Assembly (NCBI GenBank): GCA_002478865.1
Contig: DLJZ01000023.1
Coordinates: 12,397-61,129 of the forward strand
Length of the DNA: 48,733 nt
Direction of reading: 5' to 3'
DNA from: Hungatella sp. UBA7603
GTDB taxonomy: Bacteria > Bacillota > Clostridia > Lachnospirales > Lachnospiraceae
Below are positions 14,401 to 22,017 of the stretch, one piece after another. Position 1 is the stretch's first letter. Each line of letters opens with the position of its first letter. A model generated the notes under the pieces. The model searched no databases. It was not told the DNA's origin and worked only from the letters and a program-made list of their open reading frames with translations. A program made the translations under genes and the position numbers.

Positions 14401-16893
14401 ATCCGTGGGATCGGTAAATACCTCATTGTATTCATATTTCTCTTCGTATCCTACTTGTGGAATCGAACGGGATATCACTCGTCCAAATGAATCGTAGATA
14501 TAACACTCCGTCTTTCTTACGTTGTTTGCAGATGTGCCATTTCCATCATATGTGATGGTTTCTATCAGTTCTCCCCATGTGTTGTATCGAAAATCCTGTA
14601 GTATAATGTCACCGGACGCTGGTTCATTAGATACAGCAAGGCACACCTGCTGAATTTGTCCGAGCGATGTGTATTGAATTCTTTTTTTCTGACGATTCGC
14701 ATCTGTTTCTGTGATATAGTTTAAACGGTCGTTATAATAGGTTTCATTTACTGCCTGCTGGCCATTTGTAGGAGGAAATGTTTCTAATACTACTCGTCCC
14801 ATTTCGTCATAGCGTAGATTAGTTACCTGATTCCTAGAATCTTTTTTAGAAACCAACCGGCCCCAGTTATCGTAATTATATTCTTCTTTTATTGGTTCAC
14901 AGGGCCTACCATCCGCATCTATGATTCCATTTTGTTCTTTTGATATAAATTTATGGGTGTATCTACTGACAGTGTGGGAAAGAGTGCTGTATTTATATAT
15001 TGTTTCAGCATATTCACCTGACTGCTCTAGATCTCCGCTACCTGCCAGGAAAAACCTTTTCTCATTGGTCACGCAAAAGGGATTTTGAGAATCATTATAA
15101 TCGTATTCTATTTTTTCTTTCAAGACTCCATTTTGGTAGACCCGATGGTGATTTATAACTCGATTTCCTAATGGCGTATGAAGTTCATTTATTTCTCTAA
15201 TTAGGTCATCGCCCTTTTTTCTTTCTATTTCAAGAATAATGCTGTAATCTCCGTAACTGGTATTTATTTCTTGGTTACAGGAAGGGTCATTTGTGTATTC
15301 TTCAATCAACTGGATGATATTGGCTTTTCGGTCTGCGGAGTATTTCCAAAATATTTTCTTTTCTAGGAATTTTGATTCATCGTTCCTATCAAACATTTGA
15401 TCAATCTCTGACACGATTAACTTATTGCTATATTTATAGGTGCTTTTTGAGATGAGTGAATTTAGATGCCGGACTTCTTTTTTTATTAGCTGTCCGTACG
15501 AATCGAACTGATGGGTCTCTAAAATATCCTGATGATGTCTTACATCTGCATACGTGATATATTCACCATTGCTGTGGTCGTAAGTGTGTCCCGAATCAAG
15601 CTTGTAATCATATTCGCATTGGTTATATACATTTCCGTCAGCAATATCCTTTTTCATTGACAACCCAAAATGAGTAATTCTTCCACCAGCCTCATTTATA
15701 ATGTTAAATACCCTGTCATATATTAATTGCGTAGATGCTTGATTTGGATATGTGATACTCTCTAGCAGCAAATAACTTCGTGCTCTATTTTCGGTGGTAT
15801 ATTCAGATGCTTTTTTGGAGGAATAACGCATAATACCATTATATTTTTCTGGATTATGGTAGTTATAATGGGTCCTGCCTCCCCCTTGGTCTGTTACTGC
15901 GGTAAGCTTAAGAGGCTGAGCACGATCAATATGATAGGAAATTTCACATGCTTTACCAGCTGTACTTTCTGGTAACCTCCACACAAAACCATAATCTGTT
16001 TTCTCCAGGCTAATATTACGTCCCCAGGTATCCACTATTGCCATACCATCCTGTTTCTTTAGATCATAAATAATAATATTTCCGAACTTATCCTGCCTTG
16101 CTACCAATGTAAACTGATATAAATATAAGCTATTTCGCTTACCGTTAATATTAAATAAATCTTTAAAATAGTCCTTATTTCCGTTCTTGTATTCAATTAT
16201 AATATCATATTTTTTTGAGATATTGGGTGCATAAGGGTGTTGAATTATACCTGATCCATCCACAATTCTGATATCATTTAAACTGTAATCCACAAAACCG
16301 TCTAAGTACCGGTTCATTTTTAAACTTCTGCCATCCTCCAGATGCAGAATACAATCATATGCTGGAGTCTCTATTATGATTGGTTTCATATTTAGTTCAG
16401 ATAAATCCATATATGAATATTTTAGATAACGTACAGTCTCAATTGATGGTAGAACAAAGGACCAACCGTATCCCAGTCCGTAAGTACCAGTATAGAAGCT
16501 ATTATCCTTGGACCCCGTTCTTAGTTTATCATTTTTGAAATGGGGGTCCATATCCACTAAATTTGCACAACCAGAGTCATATCGTCTGGCAATTGATACA
16601 TCAAATCCATCTCTGCCCGGCAGAACAAAATCTGTCACATCATATTGGATATCACCTGTGCTCAATCTAACATTTATCTGATTTGATTCGAAGTAGTTAA
16701 ATGGGGATTCTGGATACTGTTTTATATCAGAAAATGTATCGTCCTCGGTAGTTAGTGTGGTCTGAGCAAGCATTGTACTAAGGCTTTTTGCTTCTTTTTC
16801 TTCTTCACTTGATGCATTTTCCATCATATTTGCATCTGACAGATCCCTTTCATTTATCTTATTGTGATCTTCTAAAATCTTTTTATCGTCCAT
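11482..16893 (-). CDS. RHS/YD-repeat polymorphic toxin (1803 aa)
   Basis: This is a very large protein with dozens of YD repeats (for example YDEMGRVV, YDNAGNNI, YDKAGRLV, YDALGNK, YDVNGNIL) from about residue 600 to 1500, forming the shell that encapsulates a toxin. The RHS-associated core is near residues 1510-1596 (FRYCGEYLDLDTNTYYLRAR..., NKYTYCHNNPVFYTDPTGH). After DPTGH comes a hydrophobic Gly/Ala-rich stretch, then a variable tip of about 100 aa (about 1700-1803) with HPMVNYG, NHINIEIQ and WNYHIML. Its three histidines and small beta-rich look suggest a nuclease-like toxin, but I cannot name the family. There is no signal peptide. AAAGG lies five bases before the ATG. The preceding gene ends 17 bases upstream, and an immunity-like gene follows. 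The frame is intact throughout. Confidence 0.9.
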   Translation of the reverse strand: MDDKKILEDHNKINERDLSDANMMENASSEEEKEAKSLSTMLAQTTLTTEDDTFSDIKQYPESPFNYFESNQINVRLSTGDIQYDVTDFVLPGRDGFDVSIARRYDSGCANLVDMDPHFKNDKLRTGSKDNSFYTGTYGLGYGWSFVLPSIETVRYLKYSYMDLSELNMKPIIIETPAYDCILHLEDGRSLKMNRYLDGFVDYSLNDIRIVDGSGIIQHPYAPNISKKYDIIIEYKNGNKDYFKDLFNINGKRNSLYLYQFTLVARQDKFGNIIIYDLKKQDGMAIVDTWGRNISLEKTDYGFVWRLPESTAGKACEISYHIDRAQPLKLTAVTDQGGGRTHYNYHNPEKYNGIMRYSSKKASEYTTENRARSYLLLESITYPNQASTQLIYDRVFNIINEAGGRITHFGLSMKKDIADGNVYNQCEYDYKLDSGHTYDHSNGEYITYADVRHHQDILETHQFDSYGQLIKKEVRHLNSLISKSTYKYSNKLIVSEIDQMFDRNDESKFLEKKIFWKYSADRKANIIQLIEEYTNDPSCNQEINTSYGDYSIILEIERKKGDDLIREINELHTPLGNRVINHHRVYQNGVLKEKIEYDYNDSQNPFCVTNEKRFFLAGSGDLEQSGEYAETIYKYSTLSHTVSRYTHKFISKEQNGIIDADGRPCEPIKEEYNYDNWGRLVSKKDSRNQVTNLRYDEMGRVVLETFPPTNGQQAVNETYYNDRLNYITETDANRQKKRIQYTSLGQIQQVCLAVSNEPASGDIILQDFRYNTWGELIETITYDGNGTSANNVRKTECYIYDSFGRVISRSIPQVGYEEKYEYNEVFTDPTDGRLYFREVKKVAGDIYAPDIMTERYKDQKDRVRKEILAGERLFTYEYDNAGNNIRKINAKNKADRWEYDYAGRIVKSIRLDSAQERITSTQYDALGNKRFYWDEVGKKTEFLYDKAGRLVQVISPFDHRSQIVKYYYDGAGNIIREKKAQKDGWQDTQYIYDARNRLTDTYQHLNSDSWIKTICKYDVLDQVILRRTGDTPYGEGREIANYIYDRFGNVTAMTDSRGYTEYFEYDKAGRLLKKTDRNKDQTIYQHDALEHLINETIQKRTPDGLVTSEREYAYSKNGKRIKEVSKESREGKQTVLLETKYYFNNKGQLIRQEDPGNAKKDYTYDIYGNRQSFQLTREGNASPEVSFYYIYDDLYRLKQVRRNSVVGEILTEYEYDEKGNRKTLRYPQSGVETSYKYNDADRIISLENNRQGNVISAWEYDYDVNGNILSKINKSNSAPVTITYRYNQLGHLIEEDYSGWKRTLYSYDAYSNRIRMMVEGRTKNELISITSYEYGLNNRLEMERKKQGKTTETYRYRYDDNGNETFRIWEKTSPTPDYPGNVKLSGNFKRENPTVYEWRHYDGFNQLIQINQDEKEITYQYRGDDLRHSVEVRKLSESQGKTNLFYWDGTDIVAEQIENEKIKTYLKGINLIACEIDRVVYYYIFNEHGDVTHLWNQDGVCKASYEYDAFGVEKNLDKEDKNSFRYCGEYLDLDTNTYYLRARSYRPESGRLLTEDSVEKVTRKMPNEQEITDPLSLNKYTYCHNNPVFYTDPTGHFALPLLVVAAVAGLVAGALAGGISSALQSGFSWNAVAKGAAIGTTIGLTGGGVLAYGVTGSALASTGAVASGLNFGVTTVSPAGVAGFVQARQLLQAQQMKVNEATRASKLGVDNILNIIKQGQKTSDGKNIITQMDNNTKAIFRMDVGKNAHPMVNYGYPNPTNHINIEIQAIGANGKYSTKWNYHIMLNGSGKLDKTFSTGVWNK

Positions 16894-16910
16894 TTAATCC
16901 TTTCTTAATC

Positions 16911-17966
16911 TTAATATAATGATATTACTGCACTTCCGGTTCCCTTAGCCATAAATTCTACCAATGCAATGGAACCACTAAAACACTCATTCGGACTTAA
17001 CTGTCTAGTTGATTGAAACCTTAGATTTCCAGGAATACTGGAGTATATACTTACATTTTCTTCTGGATAACTTCCAGGTTTTGTTATACACTTTAGTCCT
17101 CCAGCTACAAAGTTATTTAATTCCAATAAGTATGGATCATACTTGAGTTTCATATGTATCCTGTCTAAACCACTGACCTCCTGGGCTTTCAGCAGCACTG
17201 TATATCGTTTACCAGCCTTTACTGGGTATTCCATGGTGCTGCTACGATAAAAAATGGGGATAACTAGCATTTGTGCTGTTTCTAAATAATCAGACTCATC
17301 CCCATTAGAATCATGTATCTTGACCCGGTACATTGCGCTGGAGGCCCCGATTGGAATGGGATCTATTAGTGCTCGGTGTTCTTCTATTTGTTTCTGGGAA
17401 TCCAATTCATAGAAGTTCAATCCTTTTCTTTCCCATTCGTTAAATGTCAGCCATCTGGAGTCAATACTCTCCCATGAGATGCCAGGTAGCGTCAACTTCT
17501 CCTCTTCGTCCCATGAATACTCAGATTTTTCTAGGCAACTCCAGGTATTATTAAGTTCGTCCAGTTCTAGCCAGGTACGTCCCTGCTCCATACCAGACAG
17601 TTCAACGCCGAGGCCTCTAAAAATTTCAAAACTTATATCCCGGCTTTCTAACTGTTGCCATGTATATGAATGATTTTCAAGCTGTGACCAACTTGACTTC
17701 TCATAATCCAGGCGTTCCCAGTGTTGACCTTTGCCTTTTCTGGTTTCAATTTGATGCCAGTTTAAGAAAACCTCATCATGACTGCTCCATGATTCATTAG
17801 AACTATCAAAATTATCCCAGGTGCATCCAGACAGGGCTTGTGAAAAAGATTCATTAAATAAACGTTCTAACGTATAATTTACATCTGCTTCCACTGCTCC
17901 CCAACTGATTTGTGCTTGTTCTCCTTCGTAAAGGAGGGGAATATGTAAACATTTGGGTCGGTTCAT
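16911..17966 (-). CDS. Fn3-like protein with Trp-repeat insertion and C-terminal cohesin-like domain
   Basis: This 351-aa protein has no signal peptide. The N-terminus (AQISWGAVEADVNYTLERLFN, about residues 18-38) looks like the first strands of a fibronectin type III domain, and residues 208-236 (SSAMYRVKIHDSNGDESDYLET) look like its last strands. Between them is an array of about ten-residue repeats of the form (S/T)W-x-x-(L/I)-E, with Trp at 50, 60, 70, 83, 93, 103, 132, 142, 152, 165 and 172. Residues 249-351 resemble a cohesin-type beta-sandwich (VKAGKRYTVLLKAQEVSGLD..., KLKYDPYLLEL, VEFMAKGTGSAVISLY). It sits 17 bases before the RHS gene in the same operon, so it is likely an adaptor or structural partner of the toxin. 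The AAGGAGA box is about 12 bases from the ATG, slightly far. Confidence 0.7.
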   Translation of the reverse strand: MNRPKCLHIPLLYEGEQAQISWGAVEADVNYTLERLFNESFSQALSGCTWDNFDSSNESWSSHDEVFLNWHQIETRKGKGQHWERLDYEKSSWSQLENHSYTWQQLESRDISFEIFRGLGVELSGMEQGRTWLELDELNNTWSCLEKSEYSWDEEEKLTLPGISWESIDSRWLTFNEWERKGLNFYELDSQKQIEEHRALIDPIPIGASSAMYRVKIHDSNGDESDYLETAQMLVIPIFYRSSTMEYPVKAGKRYTVLLKAQEVSGLDRIHMKLKYDPYLLELNNFVAGGLKCITKPGSYPEENVSIYSSIPGNLRFQSTRQLSPNECFSGSIALVEFMAKGTGSAVISLY

Positions 17967-18164
17967 AAATAATAAGTTTCTCCTTTCGTTTTTTTGGTGA
18001 ATTTAGTTTTAGTTTCACAATTGATTGAATTTGTAGCTGTTTTTCTGGCTGTGACCACCTAAATTGCATTGTAAATATAATGTTTTACGTTTTAGTGCCA
18101 TGTGATTACTTACTATATCTCGTTTTTTACCATTAATGAATTTACCAATAGAGTTATTAATTAT

Positions 18165-18210
18165 GCTGATACTCAACCTTTCATATCACGGGGGAATAAG
18201 GAGTATCAGC
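18165..18210. repeat. Inverted repeat in the island's internal gap
   Basis: GCTGATACTC (18165-18174) pairs perfectly with GAGTATCAGC (18201-18210) around a 26-base loop, followed on the plus strand by AGTTTTGCTTTTC. It lies in the 582-base gap between the tail-like gene and the Fn3/cohesin-like gene. I see no convincing gene in that gap. It may be a weak terminator or a processing site. Confidence 0.5.
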
Positions 18211-18548
18211 AGTTTTGCTTTTCTTAATTAAATAGTAACTTAACATCACATAAATCATTTACAAGTCTTGATGACAGGTCGATACCTAAACTGTGTCTAT
18301 GCGAAATTTATAACTCAATAAAGGTAATTCTTACCCGTCACAGCATGAATGATACTGGTATAAGAACAATACCAATATCTAATTTTAATGTTTATAGTTT
18401 TGATATAAACAAACTAACGTTATTAATACATGCGAGAATAACGCGAAGATGGTGAATAGTTATACAGCAACTTCTGAGTGGGACCGAACCGGCAAAATAT
18501 AATATATAACCTTGTTTAGTTCTACAAATTAACATTTGAATGATCCTT

Positions 18549-19058
18549 TTATGCCCGAGGAATAATACCGTTGACTATGATTTCCGTACTGTTATCTACT
18601 GCCCCTGTAAGCAGTCTGTAAAACATTTGATTATTATTGCTTGCATACATGATTCCTGATGCATATCCAGTAGTAATGGCAAGTGTGCAGGTTGCTAACT
18701 GTTTCGGAAATGTTAGCATTGGGGTTTCGGAAATAGGAGTAGCTGTAGGTGTGATAGTTACTGCAACGGCATAGTAATTTTGATATTCAATCACAGCCTG
18801 CCTCGTAATATGGAATAAACCCGTATCAGATAAAATAATTTTTGTCCCCAGACTACTTTTGTCAGCTTTCAAAGCTAAGTCACTATTTAACATAGATATT
18901 TTCTCATCAAAAGTAACATTACCATTGACGAAATCCTGTTCTAACTTAGCTACCTTCTCATCAATAATTACATTATCATTGACAAAATCCTGTCTTACTG
19001 GCTTATCAGATGCTTCCCACATATTTAATCCTAATGATGTTTTATTTGTACTTGACAT
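18549..19058 (-). CDS. Phage tail-fibre-like protein (169 aa)
   Basis: The N-terminus (MSSTNKTSLGLNMWEASDKPVRQDFVNDN) follows the pattern of proteins found in clostridial phage tails and tail-like particles (LGLNxW-E-xxDxP-xRxDFVxDN). A heptad-like segment follows (DEKVAKLEQDF... DEKISMLNSDLALKADK) that should form a trimeric coiled-coil stalk, and then a beta-rich C-terminus (about residues 75-169) that could be a small head domain. AGGAGAG lies five bases before the ATG. It is the first gene of the island and lies about 280 bases downstream of a promoter flanked by LexA-like boxes. It could be a fibre for delivery or display of the RHS toxin. Function is inferred from sequence style and context. 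Confidence 0.6.
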   Translation of the reverse strand: MSSTNKTSLGLNMWEASDKPVRQDFVNDNVIIDEKVAKLEQDFVNGNVTFDEKISMLNSDLALKADKSSLGTKIILSDTGLFHITRQAVIEYQNYYAVAVTITPTATPISETPMLTFPKQLATCTLAITTGYASGIMYASNNNQMFYRLLTGAVDNSTEIIVNGIIPRA

Positions 19059-19313
19059 ATTATCTCTCCTTTTTTAATTTAAATATTTCTTCTTTAATTG
19101 TGTTAGTTGCAAAATTCATTTTGTTTTTTTCTTTATACAACTGTGGCGTAAATCTTATTTTAATCAATTATTTATGTATGACTAATTCCACGCTACTTTT
19201 TCATTGCTGTACAAAGCAGTTACCTGTTATTTTTTCAAATAACTTTATTACCATATACATGTTTCCGTAAAGCAACATCTAGTCTAATAAGTTATCCCCC
19301 TATCTCTCTCGTC

Positions 19314-19325
19314 GAACATATGTTC
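19314..19325. promoter_or_regulatory. LexA/SOS-box-like palindrome, promoter-proximal operator
   Basis: CGAACATATGTTCT contains the perfect palindrome GAACATATGTTC, which fits the Gram-positive LexA (DinR) box CGAAC-N4-GTTCG. It lies about 16-28 bases downstream of the -10 hexamer, within the transcribed start region. Binding here would block transcription. Confidence 0.6.
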
Positions 19326-19341
19326 TTTTTATGATATCAAG

Positions 19342-19370
19342 ATTATAATACTCTTAATACTAATTGTCAA
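19342..19370 (-). promoter_or_regulatory. Consensus sigma-A promoter of the RHS island
   Basis: On the minus strand TTGACA (19370-19365), a 17-base spacer and TATAAT (19347-19342) match consensus perfectly. The promoter points to the tail-fibre-like gene, leaving a leader of about 277 bases. It is bracketed by two GAAC-N4-GTTC palindromes whose centres are 66 bp apart. The 944-base AT-rich gap (19059-20002) holds this promoter, the two palindromes and the terminator near 19912, with no convincing gene. Confidence 0.8.
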
Positions 19371-19379
19371 TCAAAAAAA

Positions 19380-19391
19380 GAACGTACGTTC
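19380..19391. promoter_or_regulatory. LexA/SOS-box-like palindrome, upstream operator
   Basis: GAACGTACGTTC is a perfect palindrome whose symmetry extends over flanking A and T runs to 26 bp (19373-19398). It sits nine bases upstream of the -35 hexamer and shares the GAAC-N4-GTTC core with the palindrome at 19314. Confidence 0.6.
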
Positions 19392-19911
19392 TTTTTTTTT
19401 ATTAGATGACTGGTTTCATAAATTAGAATATATTTTACATAATTACATTAATTTTTCATTATGCTGCTTACATAAAACATAATTATCAAGCTTTCTTCTA
19501 CAATAAAACTCTACTTTTATTACAATTACAGCATTAAGCAAAACATAGACTTCGCAAGTCTAATCAATGTTGGCGTTAAAATAAATACTTGCATGAAAAG
19601 ACGGGAAAAATCTATTTATCACAAATGTATATAATAAAATGGATTTAATTGGGATAAAATTATTAGACAATCAGAACTTAAAATTATAAAAACACCTTGT
19701 TCTCATAAGAATTGTTTCGAAAAAGGAAATCTGTACAAATTTATTGCTACTTAGTAGAGTATAAAAGATGAATTAAATCTAGATAATTGAATAACATTTA
19801 AAATCAGATGACAATACTGATAAATATATAATCTAATATAAAAATTATTTAAATCACGGATTTTTACAAAACTCACTCTATAATCTTTATACTTATTAAA
19901 ACTAAAAAACA

Positions 19912-19949
19912 AATCAAAAATGGCGCTGATCAATTAATAATCAGCGCCC
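19912..19949 (-). terminator. Terminator of the 20003-20686 gene
   Basis: On the minus strand GGCGCTGAT pairs perfectly with ATCAGCGCC around a nine-base loop, followed by ATTTTTGATTTGTTTTTT. It lies about 50 bases after the stop codon at 20003. Confidence 0.8.
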
Positions 19950-20002
19950 ACTCTAAACCAATTTTTGAAAACGAGCTTAACTCTCTCATTTTCTCTCTAA
20001 CC

Positions 20003-20686
20003 TCACTTATTAAAATACTCCCTAATCACCTCAATCTGGCCATTCACACGACCAGGTATCGAAGCTTTAAGTTCTTCCCACGTCATCAACTTATCATTCT
20101 CCAACAAAAACGGACGAAATTCCATAGAAGGCACAAATCCATACACTGCCCTAATATACATCTCCGTCATCTTCTGAAGTTCATCATCCGTATGGATCTC
20201 TTCCTCAAACATATCCTGGACCAGCACTCCATCCATTCCCGCCTTCTCCATACAACTCTCCTTCCAAACAGGAATCATACGAATTACTCTCGGATCAGGA
20301 ACCAGCGCATGCTTCCCCGGTTGGGCGTAAACCACCGGATGGGTATCTTCCCACAAATTTATTTCCCCTGTATCTAAATCTACCATATTTAAGTATTTCC
20401 CATGAAAACTAGCTTCCACCTTCTGAACCGTTCCATCATAACCAACATATACCCAAAGATGTTCCAGCTCATACAAATGCTGGATATCATAGTCATACCA
20501 AATAGCGTATTCAATAGCAAAAGCAGTCTCAGACGAATGAATCTCCACCTCCCTCTTAGGAAAAGAACTGCTACTTCTTGTTTCCCGAAACACCGTATAT
20601 CCCATGGCGTCAATCGTAAAAGGTTCCAATTTATCCATCATAATAACAGGTTTATACTTTTTCACTAAATCCAGTTCATGTATCAT
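20003..20686 (-). CDS. Conserved-looking protein of unknown function next to GH105 (227 aa)
   Basis: I do not recognise this protein with confidence. It is soluble, without signal peptide, and rich in Tyr, Trp, His and acidic residues. The segment AFAIEYAIWYDYDIQHLYELEHLWVYV, followed by GTVQKVEASFHG and HPVVYAQPGKHAL, recalls the beta-sandwich pattern of Vps62/NPP1-like proteins, where a Tyr-rich strand precedes a D/E-x-E-H motif and a later H motif. I chose the ATG at 20686-20684 because AAGGATG is seven bases upstream; the longer frame starting 16 codons earlier lacks a ribosome binding site. It lies 82 bases after the GH105 gene and is probably co-transcribed, so a role in the same glycan pathway is likely. 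Confidence 0.55.
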   Translation of the reverse strand: MIHELDLVKKYKPVIMMDKLEPFTIDAMGYTVFRETRSSSSFPKREVEIHSSETAFAIEYAIWYDYDIQHLYELEHLWVYVGYDGTVQKVEASFHGKYLNMVDLDTGEINLWEDTHPVVYAQPGKHALVPDPRVIRMIPVWKESCMEKAGMDGVLVQDMFEEEIHTDDELQKMTEMYIRAVYGFVPSMEFRPFLLENDKLMTWEELKASIPGRVNGQIEVIREYFNK

Positions 20687-20768
20687 TACTTCATCCTTCT
20701 TTCTATCATTTGTGTGCACTACTTTCCAATACAAAAGGACGAAACCTAAGCTCCGTCCTAAAAATTTA

Positions 20769-21848
20769 TTATTTCTTTGATGCCTCCAAAAGATAAAGCA
20801 TAGCCATTGCCTGTCCGTATGGCATAGGGCGAAGTTCTATGTCTTTGTAAAACTGTACAGCTTCCCTTCCCATAGGCGTTCCATAAGAAACCTGATGCAG
20901 CACACCTTCTGCGTCAATGTAGTCCAGAATAGGCTCTAGAGCCTTTCTAGCGCACTCTTCATAAGATGGGTCTACAAGGCCTAAATGAACTGCCTTTAAT
21001 ATCCCGTAGGCAAATCCACAGGTAGCGCTGGCCTCAACATAGGAAGTGTTATCGTCAATAACCGTATGCCACATACCGTTTTTATTCTGGTACTTTTTAA
21101 GGCTTTCAATCTGCTTATCCAGTGCTTCTGTCAGGAATCTCTTTACGGATTCATCACAGTCTATGATCCCAAATAATTCTGGAATAGCCATGGTAACCCA
21201 ACTGTTTCCTCTTCCCCAGAATGCTTCAGCAAAGTTATGGTTTCCATTGAAGGTCCAGCCATGATACCACAGACCAGTTTTTTTATCAGCAAGATATTTG
21301 ATATGAAGAAGGAACTGATATTGAGCTTCATCGATCCATGCCTGGTTTTGTTCCATTTTCCCCATACGTGCCAGGAATAAAACGGACATGAATAAGGTGT
21401 CGTCCCAAAGTTCTTCTTCATTAAGGGTATCGGAAGTCAGATGCTGAAATCCTCCCTCTTTTGTTCTTGGAAGTCCATCTGCCAGCCAGGCAGCCCACTC
21501 ACGGCAGATCTCCTTGTAAGTTTCATTGCCGTTTTTTTCAGCCACATAGGTTAGGGCAAGAAGAGGCGTGGTGGTATTTACATTTCTTGCTGGAAGACCG
21601 ATTGTCATCTGTCTTTCATAGTACTTCTCCAGCTTATTTAAGAATTCCTCATCCCCTGTTTCTTCATATATTTTCCATAAGCCAAAGAGCCCTACTCCCT
21701 GGGTCCATTCCCAGTAGCGGTAGCGTTCTGCATCATCTCCGGCCAGATTTTTCGTTTCCATATTCTTTAAAAAAATATCATCTTCATCATATAAAATCTT
21801 TTCAAAACTCGATACCAATAAATCAATTTTTTCTTTCAAAAAATCCAT
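20769..21848 (-). CDS. GH105 unsaturated (rhamno)galacturonyl/glucuronyl hydrolase
   Basis: This 359-aa cytoplasmic enzyme belongs to the GH88/GH105 (alpha/alpha)6-barrel group (YteR/YesR-like), which hydrates and releases the 4,5-unsaturated uronic acid left by polysaccharide lyases at the non-reducing end. Visible marks are WEWTQGVGLFGLWKIYEETGD (residues 46-66), NTTTPLLAL (91-99), the catalytic WxDTL element LWDDTLFMSVLF (Asp150, matching Asp143 of YteR) and WGRGNSW (about 211-217). The C-terminal PMPYGQAMAMLYLLEA is also typical. There is no signal peptide, so it acts on imported oligosaccharides. It diverges from an AraC regulator at 22018, its likely activator. Confidence 0.93.
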   Translation of the reverse strand: MDFLKEKIDLLVSSFEKILYDEDDIFLKNMETKNLAGDDAERYRYWEWTQGVGLFGLWKIYEETGDEEFLNKLEKYYERQMTIGLPARNVNTTTPLLALTYVAEKNGNETYKEICREWAAWLADGLPRTKEGGFQHLTSDTLNEEELWDDTLFMSVLFLARMGKMEQNQAWIDEAQYQFLLHIKYLADKKTGLWYHGWTFNGNHNFAEAFWGRGNSWVTMAIPELFGIIDCDESVKRFLTEALDKQIESLKKYQNKNGMWHTVIDDNTSYVEASATCGFAYGILKAVHLGLVDPSYEECARKALEPILDYIDAEGVLHQVSYGTPMGREAVQFYKDIELRPMPYGQAMAMLYLLEASKK

Positions 21849-21940
21849 CCCTATGCCACTTCCTTTCCTTGTACCTTAGTGATATTTTCAAGGCACGTTT
21901 GCAAATTTTACAATGTTTTTCTTTTTTTTCGCTCAATCAA

Positions 21941-21968
21941 TTGTATATTTTGTTTGTTATGATATAAT
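21941..21968 (+). promoter_or_regulatory. Promoter of the AraC-type regulator at 22018
   Basis: TTGTAT (21941-21946), a 16-base spacer and TATAAT (21963-21968) lie in the divergent region. The predicted start site near 21975 excludes any translation start before about 21982. Confidence 0.55.
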
Positions 21969-22017
21969 AAATAACCGAAACATGATGATTCTAAAGAAAG
22001 AATACAGGTGGCTCATG

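Noticed and set aside
11482..16893. Frameshift or split RHS gene
   Set aside because: The reading frame is uninterrupted for 1803 codons with the RHS core and tip in place.
18015..18101. 28-codon minus-strand frame in the island gap (starts MALKRKTLYLQ)
   Set aside because: It has no ribosome binding site and no recognisable protein; it may be chance or a remnant.
18404..18498. Plus-strand frame ending in YTATSEWDRTGKI
   Set aside because: It looks protein-like but has no start signal or recognised family and lies against the direction of the island; at most a gene remnant.
19213..19290. 25-codon frame in the leader after the LexA-like promoter
   Set aside because: The only purine-rich box is about 19 bases from the ATG, too far for a normal start; kept as a possible leader peptide only.
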